From Rana temporaria (taxonomy: Eukaryota > Chordata > Amphibia > Anura > Ranidae): a DNA stretch of 64,000 nt. Below the pieces are notes generated by a model that saw only the letters and a list, made by a program, of their open reading frames with translations, had not been told where the DNA came from and did not search any database. Below are positions 44,131 to 54,264 of the stretch, piece after piece. Where the stretch lies: the NCBI RefSeq assembly GCF_905171775.1, contig NC_053489.1:137966642-138030641 (forward strand), written 5' to 3'. Numbering within the stretch: the stretch's first letter is position 1; each line of letters opens with the position of its first letter. The translations under genes were made by a program, and so were the position numbers.

Positions 44131-47068
44131 TGGGCCAGATTTACAAACAGCGGCGCAAATTAAGTTAGTCAAAACTTATGTCATTTAAGTTACGGCGCCC
44201 TAATTTTTTATCGTAAGTGCCGTATCCACAGCGTATTTGCGCACAAAATTGCGCAAGCGTAACTTAAATCCCGAGGCGTAAGGCGGGGTTTTTGAAAGTG
44301 GGAAGGAAGTGGGCGTGCTCCATTGTAATGAGCCGTGACCCCATGCAAATGAGGGGCCGGTCGTACTGCGCATGCGCGCACGAATCTGCTCCTCACTGGG
44401 CATGCTCAGAACTTGGCTCGGCGCAATCAGTGAGATAGGTAAAAGGCCAAGCGTACTTAGTTTGAGGATCGCCCTGTGTATAAATAGCCCCAGACATACA
44501 CACTTCCCTTGCAAAAGTAAATCCCTGTGTTACCCTTCCTAGAGCAAGTTGCTTCTGCTCTGTCGTTTGTTGGTGTTTGTTGGTGAGTTGTGTGTTAGAG
44601 TAAAGTTGTGTAGGAGTAGTAGAGTGTATTAGGTGTGTTATTTTTCTAAGTGTTTTTTCTGTTTGTTATTTGTGATTGTTTTTTTTCTGAGTGTATTTTC
44701 TGTCTGTTTTTTTCTGATTGTCTTTTTTCTGGTGTGTATTTTCTGTTTGTTTTTTGCGTGTTTGTTTTTGAATTTGTAGTAGCTGTCTGCTTGTGTGGTT
44801 TGATATTTTTGTTTGTTTGTTGTGTGTGTATTTTTGTTTGTTTGTTGTGTGAGTATTTTTGTTGGTGCTGAGTGGTGCTGAGTGGTTGCTGTGATGGCAC
44901 CCAAACGCAGAAAATTTAATTTTTCTGCGGTTGAGAAGCAAATACTTGCTCGGGGCCCTGAGAGCCAGAACACCTGGAATGATCCGAAAAATAACTGAAA
45001 ACATCAATGCGGCGGGGGGGGGGGGACGAGACCAGGACCACCAGTGGCATACAAAAGATCAACGATCTTAGGAGCCTGGTCCGGGACAAGATGGCCAGGA
45101 TCAATACCCATGCCGGTGGCACTGGAGGAGGCCCAGCCTGTCCCATCCGGCTGACTGAGGAGGAATGGGCAGTGGCCCGGTGTTTCCACCCACAGCAGGT
45201 GGTGGGCCTGCGTGGCTATCAATCAGATGTTCCTGTGAGGACAGGTACGTTTTTGGTTTTTCTATCTGGTGATTAGCATGTGTGGGTGGGGAAAGGGAAG
45301 ATGTGCCAAGTGTGTGGATCCTCCAACCTGTGATTGTTTTGTGTCCTCCACAGATGGCCAGGAGATTGCAGGCCCATCAGGCCAGGAGGTTGCTGGGCCA
45401 TCAGGCCAGTCTGCTGCACCATCCCCTGGACAACAGGCTGCAGAAGAGTCCCAAGAAGGGCAGGATTCCCCTGGGGAGGGGAGTGGCCACACCTCCCCTC
45501 ATGAGGAGGTTGAGGGGGGGTGGAGGAAGAGGATATGGACATTGCCAGGCAAGTCTTTTTGACATCAGAATCATTTCCCCCTGTGGCTCCCCCTGTGGCT
45601 CCCCCTGTGGCTGGCAGCAGTCAGGCCACCATCAGGGGTAACCCCTCCCACTCCTCCCCCCACAAGGGTGTCTCTCTCCCCTCCTCCCAGGCCACAAGCC
45701 TCAGCTCCAGCCAGGATGGCCACCCAGGAGACCAGGGGGGTGGCCGAGCGTCTGCCGGGCAGTCTGCAGAGGGACAATGCCCGGCAGACCCGCAATCTGG
45801 CTCAGATAAAAGAGACAATGACCCAGATGGAGCACAGCCTGGGCATAATGAGGGAGTCACTCACTGATGTGGCCACAAACTCCGTGGCGGTCGTAACCTG
45901 CCTTTGCGAGCTGCAGACCGCCACAGCAGGCGTGGCCCAGGAGGTGACTGCCCTGACCCAGGCTGTGCAGGACAACACCCGGGCTGTCCAGGTCAATACG
46001 GCAGCCATGACTGTGTGCCTGAACAGGATAGCAGTGGCCTTGGAGGGCAGGCCAGCAGGAGGACAGTCACCAGGGGAGGCTCCTCCTACCCCTGCTTCAC
46101 CCCCCCCAAGGAGCCCCCCTGGTTGGCCGTGGCCGTGCCCGTGGCAGGCCTAGGCGAAGCTCCCGCCGCCGACAGTAATTTTTGGGGTACTTTTTTTTTT
46201 TTTTTTTTTTTATTATACTGTATTTATGATTTTATTTATGTGTGTGCATGATGTATGAATGTGGGGGTGGCATTCCTGATTAAATAAGGGTGTCACCCTC
46301 AGTTTTGGTGGATTAGGGATCCCCAGGACCAGGGAGAAGTGTAATCCCAGGTCCCTGAATGGTGTATGAATGCACAGTAACAGAATTGGAGCCGTGGCGG
46401 GGCGTTACTGCTCCCAAGTACCATTGGGGGGGTACTTGGATCTAATCCAATTAGATGTGCATGTGATGTGTCTGTGCTAGGGACCACAGTGGCGTGCATT
46501 CATGCATTCTCATTGTGCCATGTTTAATGTGTGTGTTTACAGTGCAAAGATGCATTCTGCGAGGCGTCTCCTGGCTGCTGTTCCCTCAGAAGAGGGGGTA
46601 CCCTGGGTTACTAAAGTCACTAGTATAGCTATGCGCATGGATGCCCCTGGCATGTTGGCATACAGATTGTTGTCCTGCAAGTGTGTGTGCTCACCTCTTC
46701 CTTAATGGTGTTGCTTTAGCTGACATTTACACGGCATGTGTAAATTTAGGGCACCTTTTATAAAGTGTAATTTTACACCATGAAAATAACAGAAGCGCAC
46801 AGGGCGTAATCTACGGCGCACACACTTAATTTTGTGGATCGCCTTATCTCCCTCATTTGCATCTTTGCCTAGCAAAACAGCGGTGAGTCTAGCGTATTTT
46901 GCGCTGGGAGAAGCGCCGGTGTAAGTTTTTTTTAGATAGGACGGAAAAAGGTAAATTTCAGGCGTAACTCGTTTTGAGGATCAGGCGCATAAATACGCGC
47001 GGCGCAAATTTCAATTACGCCGCGTATCTCGAGTTAAGTCGGCGCAGCTGCTTTGTGGATCTGGCCCA
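44131..47068 (+). mobile_element. Second Harbinger-type element with Myb/SANT gene
   Basis: Left TGGGCCAGATTTACAAA and right TTTGTGGATCTGGCCCA are inverted with mismatches. The flanks read CTA and TAG, so the exact duplication is ambiguous. Subterminal GGCGCAAATT motifs recur at both sides. It carries a two-exon Myb/SANT-like gene and no transposase. It sits in ORF1 of the L1-like LINE. Confidence 0.75.
44894..46153 (+). pseudogene. Myb/SANT-like (NAIF1-type) accessory protein, second copy, broken
   Basis: ATG at 44894 (MAPKRRKFNFSAVEKQILAR), comparable to FVSAEMDILLAAL of the first copy. Part of the Myb region is shortened around a G-run at 45009-45020, where the frame is lost. It resumes as INDLRSLVRDKMARINTHAG and GTGGGPACPIRLTEEEW. 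Exon 1 ends at 45244 (donor GTACGT) and exon 2 starts at 45354 after CTCCACAG; the intron is phase 1, the same phase and place as in 8560-10335. Exon 2 has a GPSGQ-rich linker, further frame breaks, a coiled coil (ARQTRNLAQIKETM ... NRIAVALEG) and a Pro-rich end. Function as a transposon-end-binding partner is inferred. Confidence 0.6.
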
Positions 47069-47545
47069 TAGTTCTTTACACTCATTAGTATACACTGCAA
47101 TTTTATCTATTGTATATTTATGTTTACAATGCTGATATTATCTATATTTATATTGCTGCATACAGTACTGGAATACTATATATTTTATATAGCTGTATAT
47201 ATTTGTTTTTATTACTACATACCCACTTGCAAATCTGTATAATTTAGATTGCTGCATACAGTGCTGCAATTGTCCATATTTTACAGTATATTGCTGCATA
47301 CAGTTCTGCAATTATAAATACATTATATTGCTGTATACAAAGCATGTGGATACATTGTAACAATATTCTACTCCCACTTTTCCTCCTGTACCACCTACCC
47401 CTAACATATGGGTACATGACAATAACAACATGATAAAAAAAGAAACCACCAGACTCTAAAATCTATGTTCACATATTTGTAATAAGACCATGACACATTG
47501 GTAAAGGCCAGTAAAACAATGTTTAAAATTATTGGATATCACTCT
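47069..47545. other. Unassigned AT-rich DNA with weak repeats
   Basis: ATTGCTGCATACAGTNCTG recurs several times between 47150 and 47310, suggesting an old degenerate tandem repeat. It could also be the remaining 5' part of the L1-like LINE, but I see no supporting reading. Confidence 0.35.
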
Positions 47546-47918
47546 AAAGCCCTTTACACACGACCGGGTTTCCCGGCGGTATAAAGTCCGCCAGGAATCC
47601 CGACAGGAAAACCGAGAACCTGCTCGGTAAGTTTCCCTGTGTACACATGGCGGGTTTCCCATCAGGAAAACTGCGGGGAGAGCTTTGGCCCGGGAATCCC
47701 AGCTGTGTGTATGCTCCCTTGCAGTGTTTCCCCATAGGAAAACTGCTGGGTTTAAAACCACCAGGAATCCTGGCAAGTTCTCCATTTTCTCGCCGCGATT
47801 CCCGACAGTTTTCCTGTTGGGAAAACTGCGAGGAAGCATACACGTGTCCGGTTTTCCCTGCCAAAAGCTCTCCCTGCAGTTTTCCTGGCAGGAAAACCGG
47901 TCGTGTGTACAGGGCTTT
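47546..47918. mobile_element. MITE, AAAGCCCTTTACACACGACCGG ends
   Basis: TAAAGCCCTTTACACACGAC and GTCGTGTGTACAGGGCTTTA are inverted. The interior has repeated CCCGGCAGGAAAACCGG/TTTTCCTG blocks. Ends resemble the TACACACGATCGG superfamily with a GACCGG variant. The flanking TCTAAA...TTTAGA is itself palindromic, so the duplication cannot be fixed. Confidence 0.7.
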
Positions 47919-47920
47919 AG

Positions 47921-48666
47921 ATTGTTCCTCTCAGTGCCCTCTCCTCTTTTTCCCTGTCATCGAGAAAGCGAGAACTACTCTTTAGTGTTCCAAACCTTGT
48001 TCTGTTTTTTGTTTTTTTTAGAACTAGGAAGAGAAGAGATAGCTGAGAGGCACAACATTTAAAATGATAACAGTCAGTGTAGTGCATACCAGAGGATTGG
48101 GAGGAATGCAACTGTGAATTGAGCCCTGAGGCTGATGGCTCTGTGTCAGTCAGTGATATAAAGAGGTGACCCTGCCTGTTTTGCATGTATAAACTTTATG
48201 TTAGCCAAAACATCATCTACCAAAGGTTGATAAGACTGAGCTTTCTTTAGCCATAATATTTCCATTTGATAAGACCAGGTACTTCACAGCAATAGCTGCC
48301 TGAAGTAATAGACTGCAGCAGAGGTCTAATCCTGGGGAAAAAAGTGTGGGAACTCCCACCCAAGATCCACTCCCACACCAAAAAAAAAGATACGCTCATA
48401 TGCATAATTACTAAACCGCATGTTTTTTTTTTTTTTATCCACTGTACTGCGGGATTTAGAAAGAAGTTCTTTCTAAATCCCACGATAACTCACGGCAGAC
48501 CTCCGCAATGTCTCCTGGGAACAATAACAAAAGCTCCCAGGAGACATTGCGGCATTGGGGAAGTGACTGTCACGGCCTAAAATATTTAGGTGGTTGGGTC
48601 ACCTTTTAGGATGAGAAGGGGGACGATTTGTTATTAAGTTTATGATTGTATATTACAACTCAAGCT
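47921..48666. other. Unassigned DNA with two hairpins
   Basis: No gene recognised. It includes TTTAGAAAGAA/TTCTTTCTAAA near 48455-48480 and the 18-bp hairpin at 48503-48552. Confidence 0.35.
48503..48552. repeat. Perfect 18-bp stem hairpin
   Basis: CCGCAATGTCTCCTGGGA is followed after 14 bases by its exact reverse complement. Confidence 0.93.
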
Positions 48667-49662
48667 TTTACCACTTCCCGACCGCCGCATGTAGATATAC
48701 GTCGGCAGAATGGCACGTACAGGCACATTGGCGTACCTGTACGTCCCTGCCTAGACGTGAGTCGGGGGTCCGATCGGGACCCCCTCCGCTACATGCGGCG
48801 GTCGGATTCCCGCGGGGAGCGATCCGGGACGACAGCGCGACTATTCGTTTATAGCCGCTCCGTCGCGATCGCTCCCCGGAGCTGAAGAACGGGGAGAGCC
48901 GTATGTAAACACTGCTTCCCCATGCTTCACTGTGGCGCTGCATCGATCGAGTGATCCCTTTTATAGGGAGACTCGATCGATGACATCAGTCCTACAGTCA
49001 CACCCCCCTACAGTTGTAAACACACACTAGGTGAACACTAACTCCTACAGCGCCCCCTGTGGTTAACTCCCAAACTGCAACTGTCATTTTCACAATAAAC
49101 AATGCACTTTAAATGCATTTTTTGCTGTGAAAATGACAATGGTACCAAAAATGTGTCAAAATTGTCCGAAGTGTCCGCCATAATGTCGCAATCACGAAAA
49201 AAATCGATGATCGCCGCCATTAGTAGTAAAAAAAAAAAAATTAATAAAAATGCAATAAAACTATCCCCTATTTTGTAAACGCTATAAATTTTGCGCAAAC
49301 CAATCGATAAACGCTTATTGCGATTTTTTTTTACCAAAAATAGGTAGAAGAATACGTATGGGCCTAAACTGAGGAAATTTTTTTTTTTTATATATGTTTT
49401 TGGGGGATATTTATTATAGCAAAAAGTAAAAAATATAGAATTTTTTTCAAAATTGTCACTCTATTTTTGTTTATAGCGCAAAAAATAAAAACCGCAGAGG
49501 TGATCAAATACCACCAAAACAAAGCTCTATTTGTGGGGAAAAAAGGACGCCAATTTTGTTTGGGAGCCACGTCGCACGACCGCGCAATTGTCTGTTAAAG
49601 CGACGCAGTGCCGAATTGTAAAAACCCCTTGGGTCATATTGGTCCGGTCCTTAAGTGGTTAA
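48667..49662. mobile_element. piggyBac-like noncoding element
   Basis: Left TTTACCACTTCCCGACCGCC (TTAA changed to TTTA) and right GGTCCTTAAGTGGTTAA. The interior matches 34405-35374 closely (ATGGCACGTACAGGCA, GAGAGCCGTATGTAAACAC, AATAAAAACCGCAGAGGTG). Confidence 0.78.
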
Positions 49663-51424
49663 TAGCTGAGTTGTTTCATTGAAAGTTAGAAGTAAAGTTT
49701 ACTGATGAATTTGGATAAGAAAGTTATTATACATTTGTTTTGAATATCAATATGTATACCAGTAAATAAAGCCGCGGCCAATAAAATAAAATGTTATTAA
49801 TCCAAAAAAGTTGTACGAGTTTACTTATTATAGCTGTCTGAGAGTTATGTTTAACTGCCTACAATCCCATTGTTTAGGCACTGTTCGTTGCAGGGTGTTT
49901 ACAATTTTAAATCCTGACATGCTTGCCATCAATTTCGTTTGTGCAACATCATCGTTTTTATTTTACCCAAAAATTAGGTATTGTGTTTGTGTCCACTAAA
50001 ATGCATTGGAGTGTATTTTTTGCCTGAAAATTTGTGTTTGATAAATGGCTGCCCAGTATAGCTTAACATAAAACTTTGCAACAACCACATTTTATTCACC
50101 AGTGCCTCTGCGTTTTAAAAAAAAAATATATAAAAGGTTGGGGGGGGGTTCTAGGAAAAATTTCTAGCAAAAAAAAAAAAATGCTGATTTTAACATGCAT
50201 GTGAAAAATGTCAAAATCATCCCAGACGCTCAGCAGATAAATTAAACACTCTCTCCTATTGTTTTCAGTAATGATTTTTATATTCTTGCTACAAGTTTTG
50301 TGCATTAAAGTGGTTAATGTCTGGCATGAAAAAAAGAACAAAGCATAGTCTGCCTCAATCTTAATCACTGAGTGTAATTTCTGTCTGCAGTCTGGTCCTC
50401 TGCTATCTGCATGAGTCATTTCTAACATTGACAGCCTCATCTGTGCATGCTTCCCTATGAATGCATTTAGAGGTGGGTATGTCCCTTCTCTCCACTCAGG
50501 TCTAAGATTAAACTGAGCTTTCCTCTCTGAGCTGTGCAGTGTGTGATGTCATATCCTCGCCCTTGAATCTCAAAGCTCGGAAAAGTTGTGTAAATTCTGG
50601 ACTTTAAATGGCTGTAGAGAAGAGATTGCTGCAGATAAACAAGTACAACTTATGTAGGAAGATTTGTTTCATCTCTGTGTATCACCTGAGGCTAGTACTT
50701 CACTGAGTATATGTAACATTTTAAAACCACTTTAAGGTTAGAAAATGAAGTTCTAAAGCTGAAAAGGTGTATACTACTACTAAATATCTTCATCTCCTGA
50801 AAAGTACTAATAACAATACGTTTCCCAGTTTGGGACCTGCAGGCTTTCAACTGTATTATTTAGCCTCGCCCTAGTTTAAAGGCAATCACCCCCTCTGGGA
50901 ATAGGACTTTGCCCCATACTCTGTATAAAGAAATCGCCACAGCTGGCTCTGATTGTTCTTGATAAGCAGGGGATAGGATATAACAGGTACTTGCTTTAAT
51001 TGCTAGCATGTTAGAAACAATGATGATTACATCTTCACGTGATTATCTCTGCTATATTTAATATATCTAGTCAACTTCCCTATGAACCTTCCAGACTTAC
51101 TCCATTCTTTGGACAATTCCATTCTTTGGACAATCCCAAAAAGGTGTCCATGTATGCTAAATAATGCAGGAAAAGATGGTTACATTTGTAAGCTCTGAAC
51201 TGAATAAACTGTATATCTCCAAATTGTTAATTTATTTATGATGTATCCACCCAATCTGAGACATATCTTACCCTAATTTACTTATCTTTTAAGCCTACGC
51301 ATTTGATGTAATAATCAGATGTAATAGACCAGAGCCTCAAACGAGCTCACTCTGAATTTGTGTGGCGATACGTGCACATGGAAGCAAAACACTGGACATC
51401 CATACTGTTCAGTTACTTCCTAAT
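49663..51424. other. Unassigned, apparently single-copy DNA
   Basis: About 1.7 kb with no ORF of note, no inverted or tandem repeat and no domain. It is the longest stretch without a recognised repeat and might be non-repetitive host intergenic sequence. Confidence 0.35.
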
Positions 51425-51629
51425 TAGGGTTGAGCGAACCCGAACTGTAAAGTTTGGGTTCGTACCGGACTTTTGGGTTTTTGGTACCGGGACCCGAACC
51501 CGAACAATTTGCTGTAAGTTGGGGTTTGGGTTCGGTGTTCGGCAATGTAATGGCGCGCTGCAGGGCAGCCAATCACCATTTGTTTTACTTGTGTGACCTA
51601 GAAGCCATCACAGCCATGCCTACTAATGG

Positions 51630-52933
51630 AGGAGGAAAAGTTGCTGCGCTAAAAATAATAAATCTAAGCAATATTTTAAATTTATGGAATTCTGAAGCCA
51701 ATATCTCAAATCGATGCGATACTAAAAAGGAGAATAGTTGCAGTCCTAATGCATCCACAGAAATAAAGTTCGTATAGGAGTGGCAATGTTGAGAAACAAG
51801 TAAAGAAAAAACACCTCGAACCAGTAAAAAATTGAAGGCTTACCAGATGGCAAGCAGTGTGTGCTTGCGACTGCAAACCCCAGTCAAGGCCTTTAAAATA
51901 GTCCTCACAGGGGAAGATGGTAAAGGAAGAGGATTCTTGAAGTCTCCACCGGAAGCCAAATTAATGAGCCGTATCATAGGAAAAAATATTGCAATGGTGA
52001 AGTACGTTTGATCAGCACACATATAGGAAAAAAGTGACTTAAAGTACCACCATCACCAGCACCCTATAAATAGGAGGCTTACCAGAACGGATAAAAACAA
52101 CAGCAAGTGGCTAAAACCCTAGCCTGGGCCTTTAATTCCTGGGCTGAAATGATAGTCCTACGTGTTCTCCGTGTTCAGTGGGTACATAAAGGAAGTGATA
52201 GAGCCCACATAGTGAAGTATGTTTAAACAATGCGTTTAATAATAAAAAGATTGCACTTACAGAGTCAATGAAAGTAAAAACAGAGAGAAGCCGGCCGGCT
52301 CGGAACAAACGCCCGTCCACTCTACACAACACGTCCTGCGTCAGCACGCTACCTTCCCGACGCGCGTTTCGTCATAAAATGACGTCATCTGGGGCACGGG
52401 CGACGTGCTGACACATCGCAATAAATACAAAACAACAGAGCCAAGCCTCGATCTGATTCTATGGGCTAATTGACCGCTCATGGTGGCTGCGTTGGGACAA
52501 AACTAGGTTTGAGAAAAAACCGAATGGCACAGGCCCTCTAGTGGTTGAATAAAATAAAACGACCAGAGCCTGTATTAAATTTAGACTGAACTTATATATT
52601 AACAAGCCATCTTGTGGACAAAATGGGTATGTCAACAAAAGCTTCTAAAAATAATTAAAAAATATCAAAGGAAAGAAAACATTTATCTTAAAAAAGAGGT
52701 CATTTGGCCTTTCCGAAAATAGTGGGTTTCATCTAATATAATTAGAGGAAAAAAATGTATATACATGCTCTAAGATTAAAATAGGGCATGAAAGATTACA
52801 AAAACTTTATGTTATAATTAAACATAATGAGAAATATGTGAAGAAACTAGATTCAGAGCATAAATATTCAAAATGCAGACAAAATCTAGGATAAGTGAAG
52901 AATAACAATGATAAATTAAAATTAATGAGTAAA
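51630..52933 (-). repeat. Penelope pseudo-LTR, 3' copy
   Basis: About 1,304 bp, matching 57056-58360 in the same orientation. By eye I saw one single-base indel (an A-run near 52753 versus 58180). It ends at ATTAATGAGTAAA, where the copies diverge. Confidence 0.92.
52341..52412 (-). ncRNA. Hammerhead-ribozyme-like motif in the pseudo-LTR, copy 1
   Basis: On the minus strand, outer stem GTCAGCACG...CGTGCTGAC encloses CAGATGA, a stem GTCA...TGAC with a T-rich loop, then GAAACGCGCGTC and GGG facing CCC. This follows the hammerhead order CUGANGA, stem II, GAAA, minimal stem III, cleavage after GUC. The box is CAGATGA, not CTGATGA, so activity is uncertain. Such ribozymes are known in Penelope pseudo-LTRs. 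Confidence 0.5.
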
Positions 52934-53364
52934 AAATATGTGAAATATTTAAATAATTTTGATTATGATATGCTTACAAAATTAGGAAGCATAAATATTT
53001 ATATAGTGAAAAAAAATATAAAGATGTATAAAAACGTAATATTGATCATAAGTGAATGTGAGTAATAGTGATTCTACAAAAATTAATAATGTAGAATTAT
53101 ATAAAATTATGAAAAATAAAAATAAAAATAAAATATAAGACTCCAAGATATAAAAAATCAAATTAAAATAAAAATAAAAATGAAAAATTGAAAAAGGGGG
53201 CCCATTAGAGACCAGCTTCAAATAGTAAAAAACCAAATATATTTAAATCGTGTATCCAATTGAAATGTATATATAGACCCAGTTAGAGGCCAATATAAGG
53301 GTCCACCCATAATTCAGATCGAGTTCACAGAAATATGATGGACCATACAATAAAACATGAAATA
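52934..53364. other. AT-rich 3' untranslated part of the Penelope element
   Basis: Extremely A-rich on the plus strand (AAAATAAAAATAAAA runs), lying between the endonuclease stop and the pseudo-LTR. No coding sequence. Confidence 0.6.
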
Positions 53365-54264
53365 TCAAGAGTTGTCAATAAACGCGTTGACATCAACCTC
53401 AATATTGAGACCATGTGGGGTATAACTTTTAATTTTATGTACCCATAGCATTTCTGATCTGGAGATGCTCCTCACTAGTGGGCTACCACGCCAATGGGGA
53501 CTGTATCTATCAATCCCCAAAAAGATGGTCTTTGAGGGGTCCCTATTGTGTGCTAAGCGGTAATGCTTAGATACTGAGTGGTTCAAGAAACCTGCTAAGA
53601 TGTTTGTAATGTGCTCATTGAGTCTTACAGATAACGCTCTCTTGGTCCTACCCACATATTGGAGCCCGCAAGGGCATTGCAACAAATAGACCACCCCCTC
53701 AGTCGCACATGTGATGAAGGGTTTAATAGTGTGTTGTTCGCCTGTGACCGTAGAAGTGAAATTATGCGTTCTTCTATGTGTACAGCCACTAAGCGAACAC
53801 ACCCGACACTTCCTACACTGGTAAAAACCAGTGAAGGAATTGAGGAAGGTGGTTTTAATAATAGGTGGTTCAAGAACATTGGGAGCCAATTTATGTCTCA
53901 AGGCCGAACCACCCTTGAATATCACCTGAGGGTTATCAGGCAGAATAGGGCCTAGTATTGGGTCATTCTTAAGAATGTGCCAATGTTTTTTGAGCAGCTT
54001 TTTTACGCTAAAATGCTGGGTGGAAAAGGTGGTGATGAAAGGGACAACGGGTAGTCTGTTGGTGTCACGTGGTTTGATCTCAAGTAAATGAGCTCTATCA
54101 ACAGTCTTGACTTCCTCAAGTGTGGATGTCAAAGAGCTCAGACTGTACCCTTTTTCCAAAAATCTCTTGGTTAAAATAGCTGATTGTTCCAAGAAGTCGG
54201 TCTCATTAGAGCAATTGCGTTTAATATACGCAAAAATTGACTTTTTGGAACCGACTTCAGCCAA
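53365..54264 (-). CDS. Penelope GIY-YIG endonuclease region
   Basis: A 299-residue open frame continuing the reverse transcriptase after a frame change in the 94-nt overlap (54171-54264). It has a cysteine cluster C150-x2-C153-x2-C156-x4-C161 followed by H residues, as in the linker of animal Penelope elements. The GIY-YIG core VVYLLQCPCGLQYVGRT lies at about 191-207, with R214 in RLNEH and E271 in SRSEMLWV. The enzyme would nick target DNA to prime cDNA synthesis. The first methionine at 54264 is probably not a native start, because the N-terminal residues (KRNCSNETDFLEQSA) belong to the thumb region of the upstream protein. Confidence 0.88.
   Translation of the reverse strand: MAEVGSKKSIFAYIKRNCSNETDFLEQSAILTKRFLEKGYSLSSLTSTLEEVKTVDRAHLLEIKPRDTNRLPVVPFITTFSTQHFSVKKLLKKHWHILKNDPILGPILPDNPQVIFKGGSALRHKLAPNVLEPPIIKTTFLNSFTGFYQCRKCRVCSLSGCTHRRTHNFTSTVTGEQHTIKPFITCATEGVVYLLQCPCGLQYVGRTKRALSVRLNEHITNILAGFLNHSVSKHYRLAHNRDPSKTIFLGIDRYSPHWRGSPLVRSISRSEMLWVHKIKSYTPHGLNIEVDVNAFIDNS

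Noticed and set aside
44638..45007. Asn/Lys/Thr-rich minus-strand frames
   Set aside because: Low-complexity T-rich leader (TTTGTTTGTTG repeats) read backwards.
49663..51424. A host gene in the longest unassigned stretch
   Set aside because: No frame over 115 codons, no splice-supported exons and no recognisable domain. I cannot support a gene.
51840..52347. Short frames duplicated at 57266-57773
   Set aside because: They lie within the pseudo-LTRs, and the duplication reflects the repeat itself, not two genes.
53659..53955. 98-codon plus-strand frame
   Set aside because: Antisense to the GIY-YIG endonuclease region, which has clear motifs.
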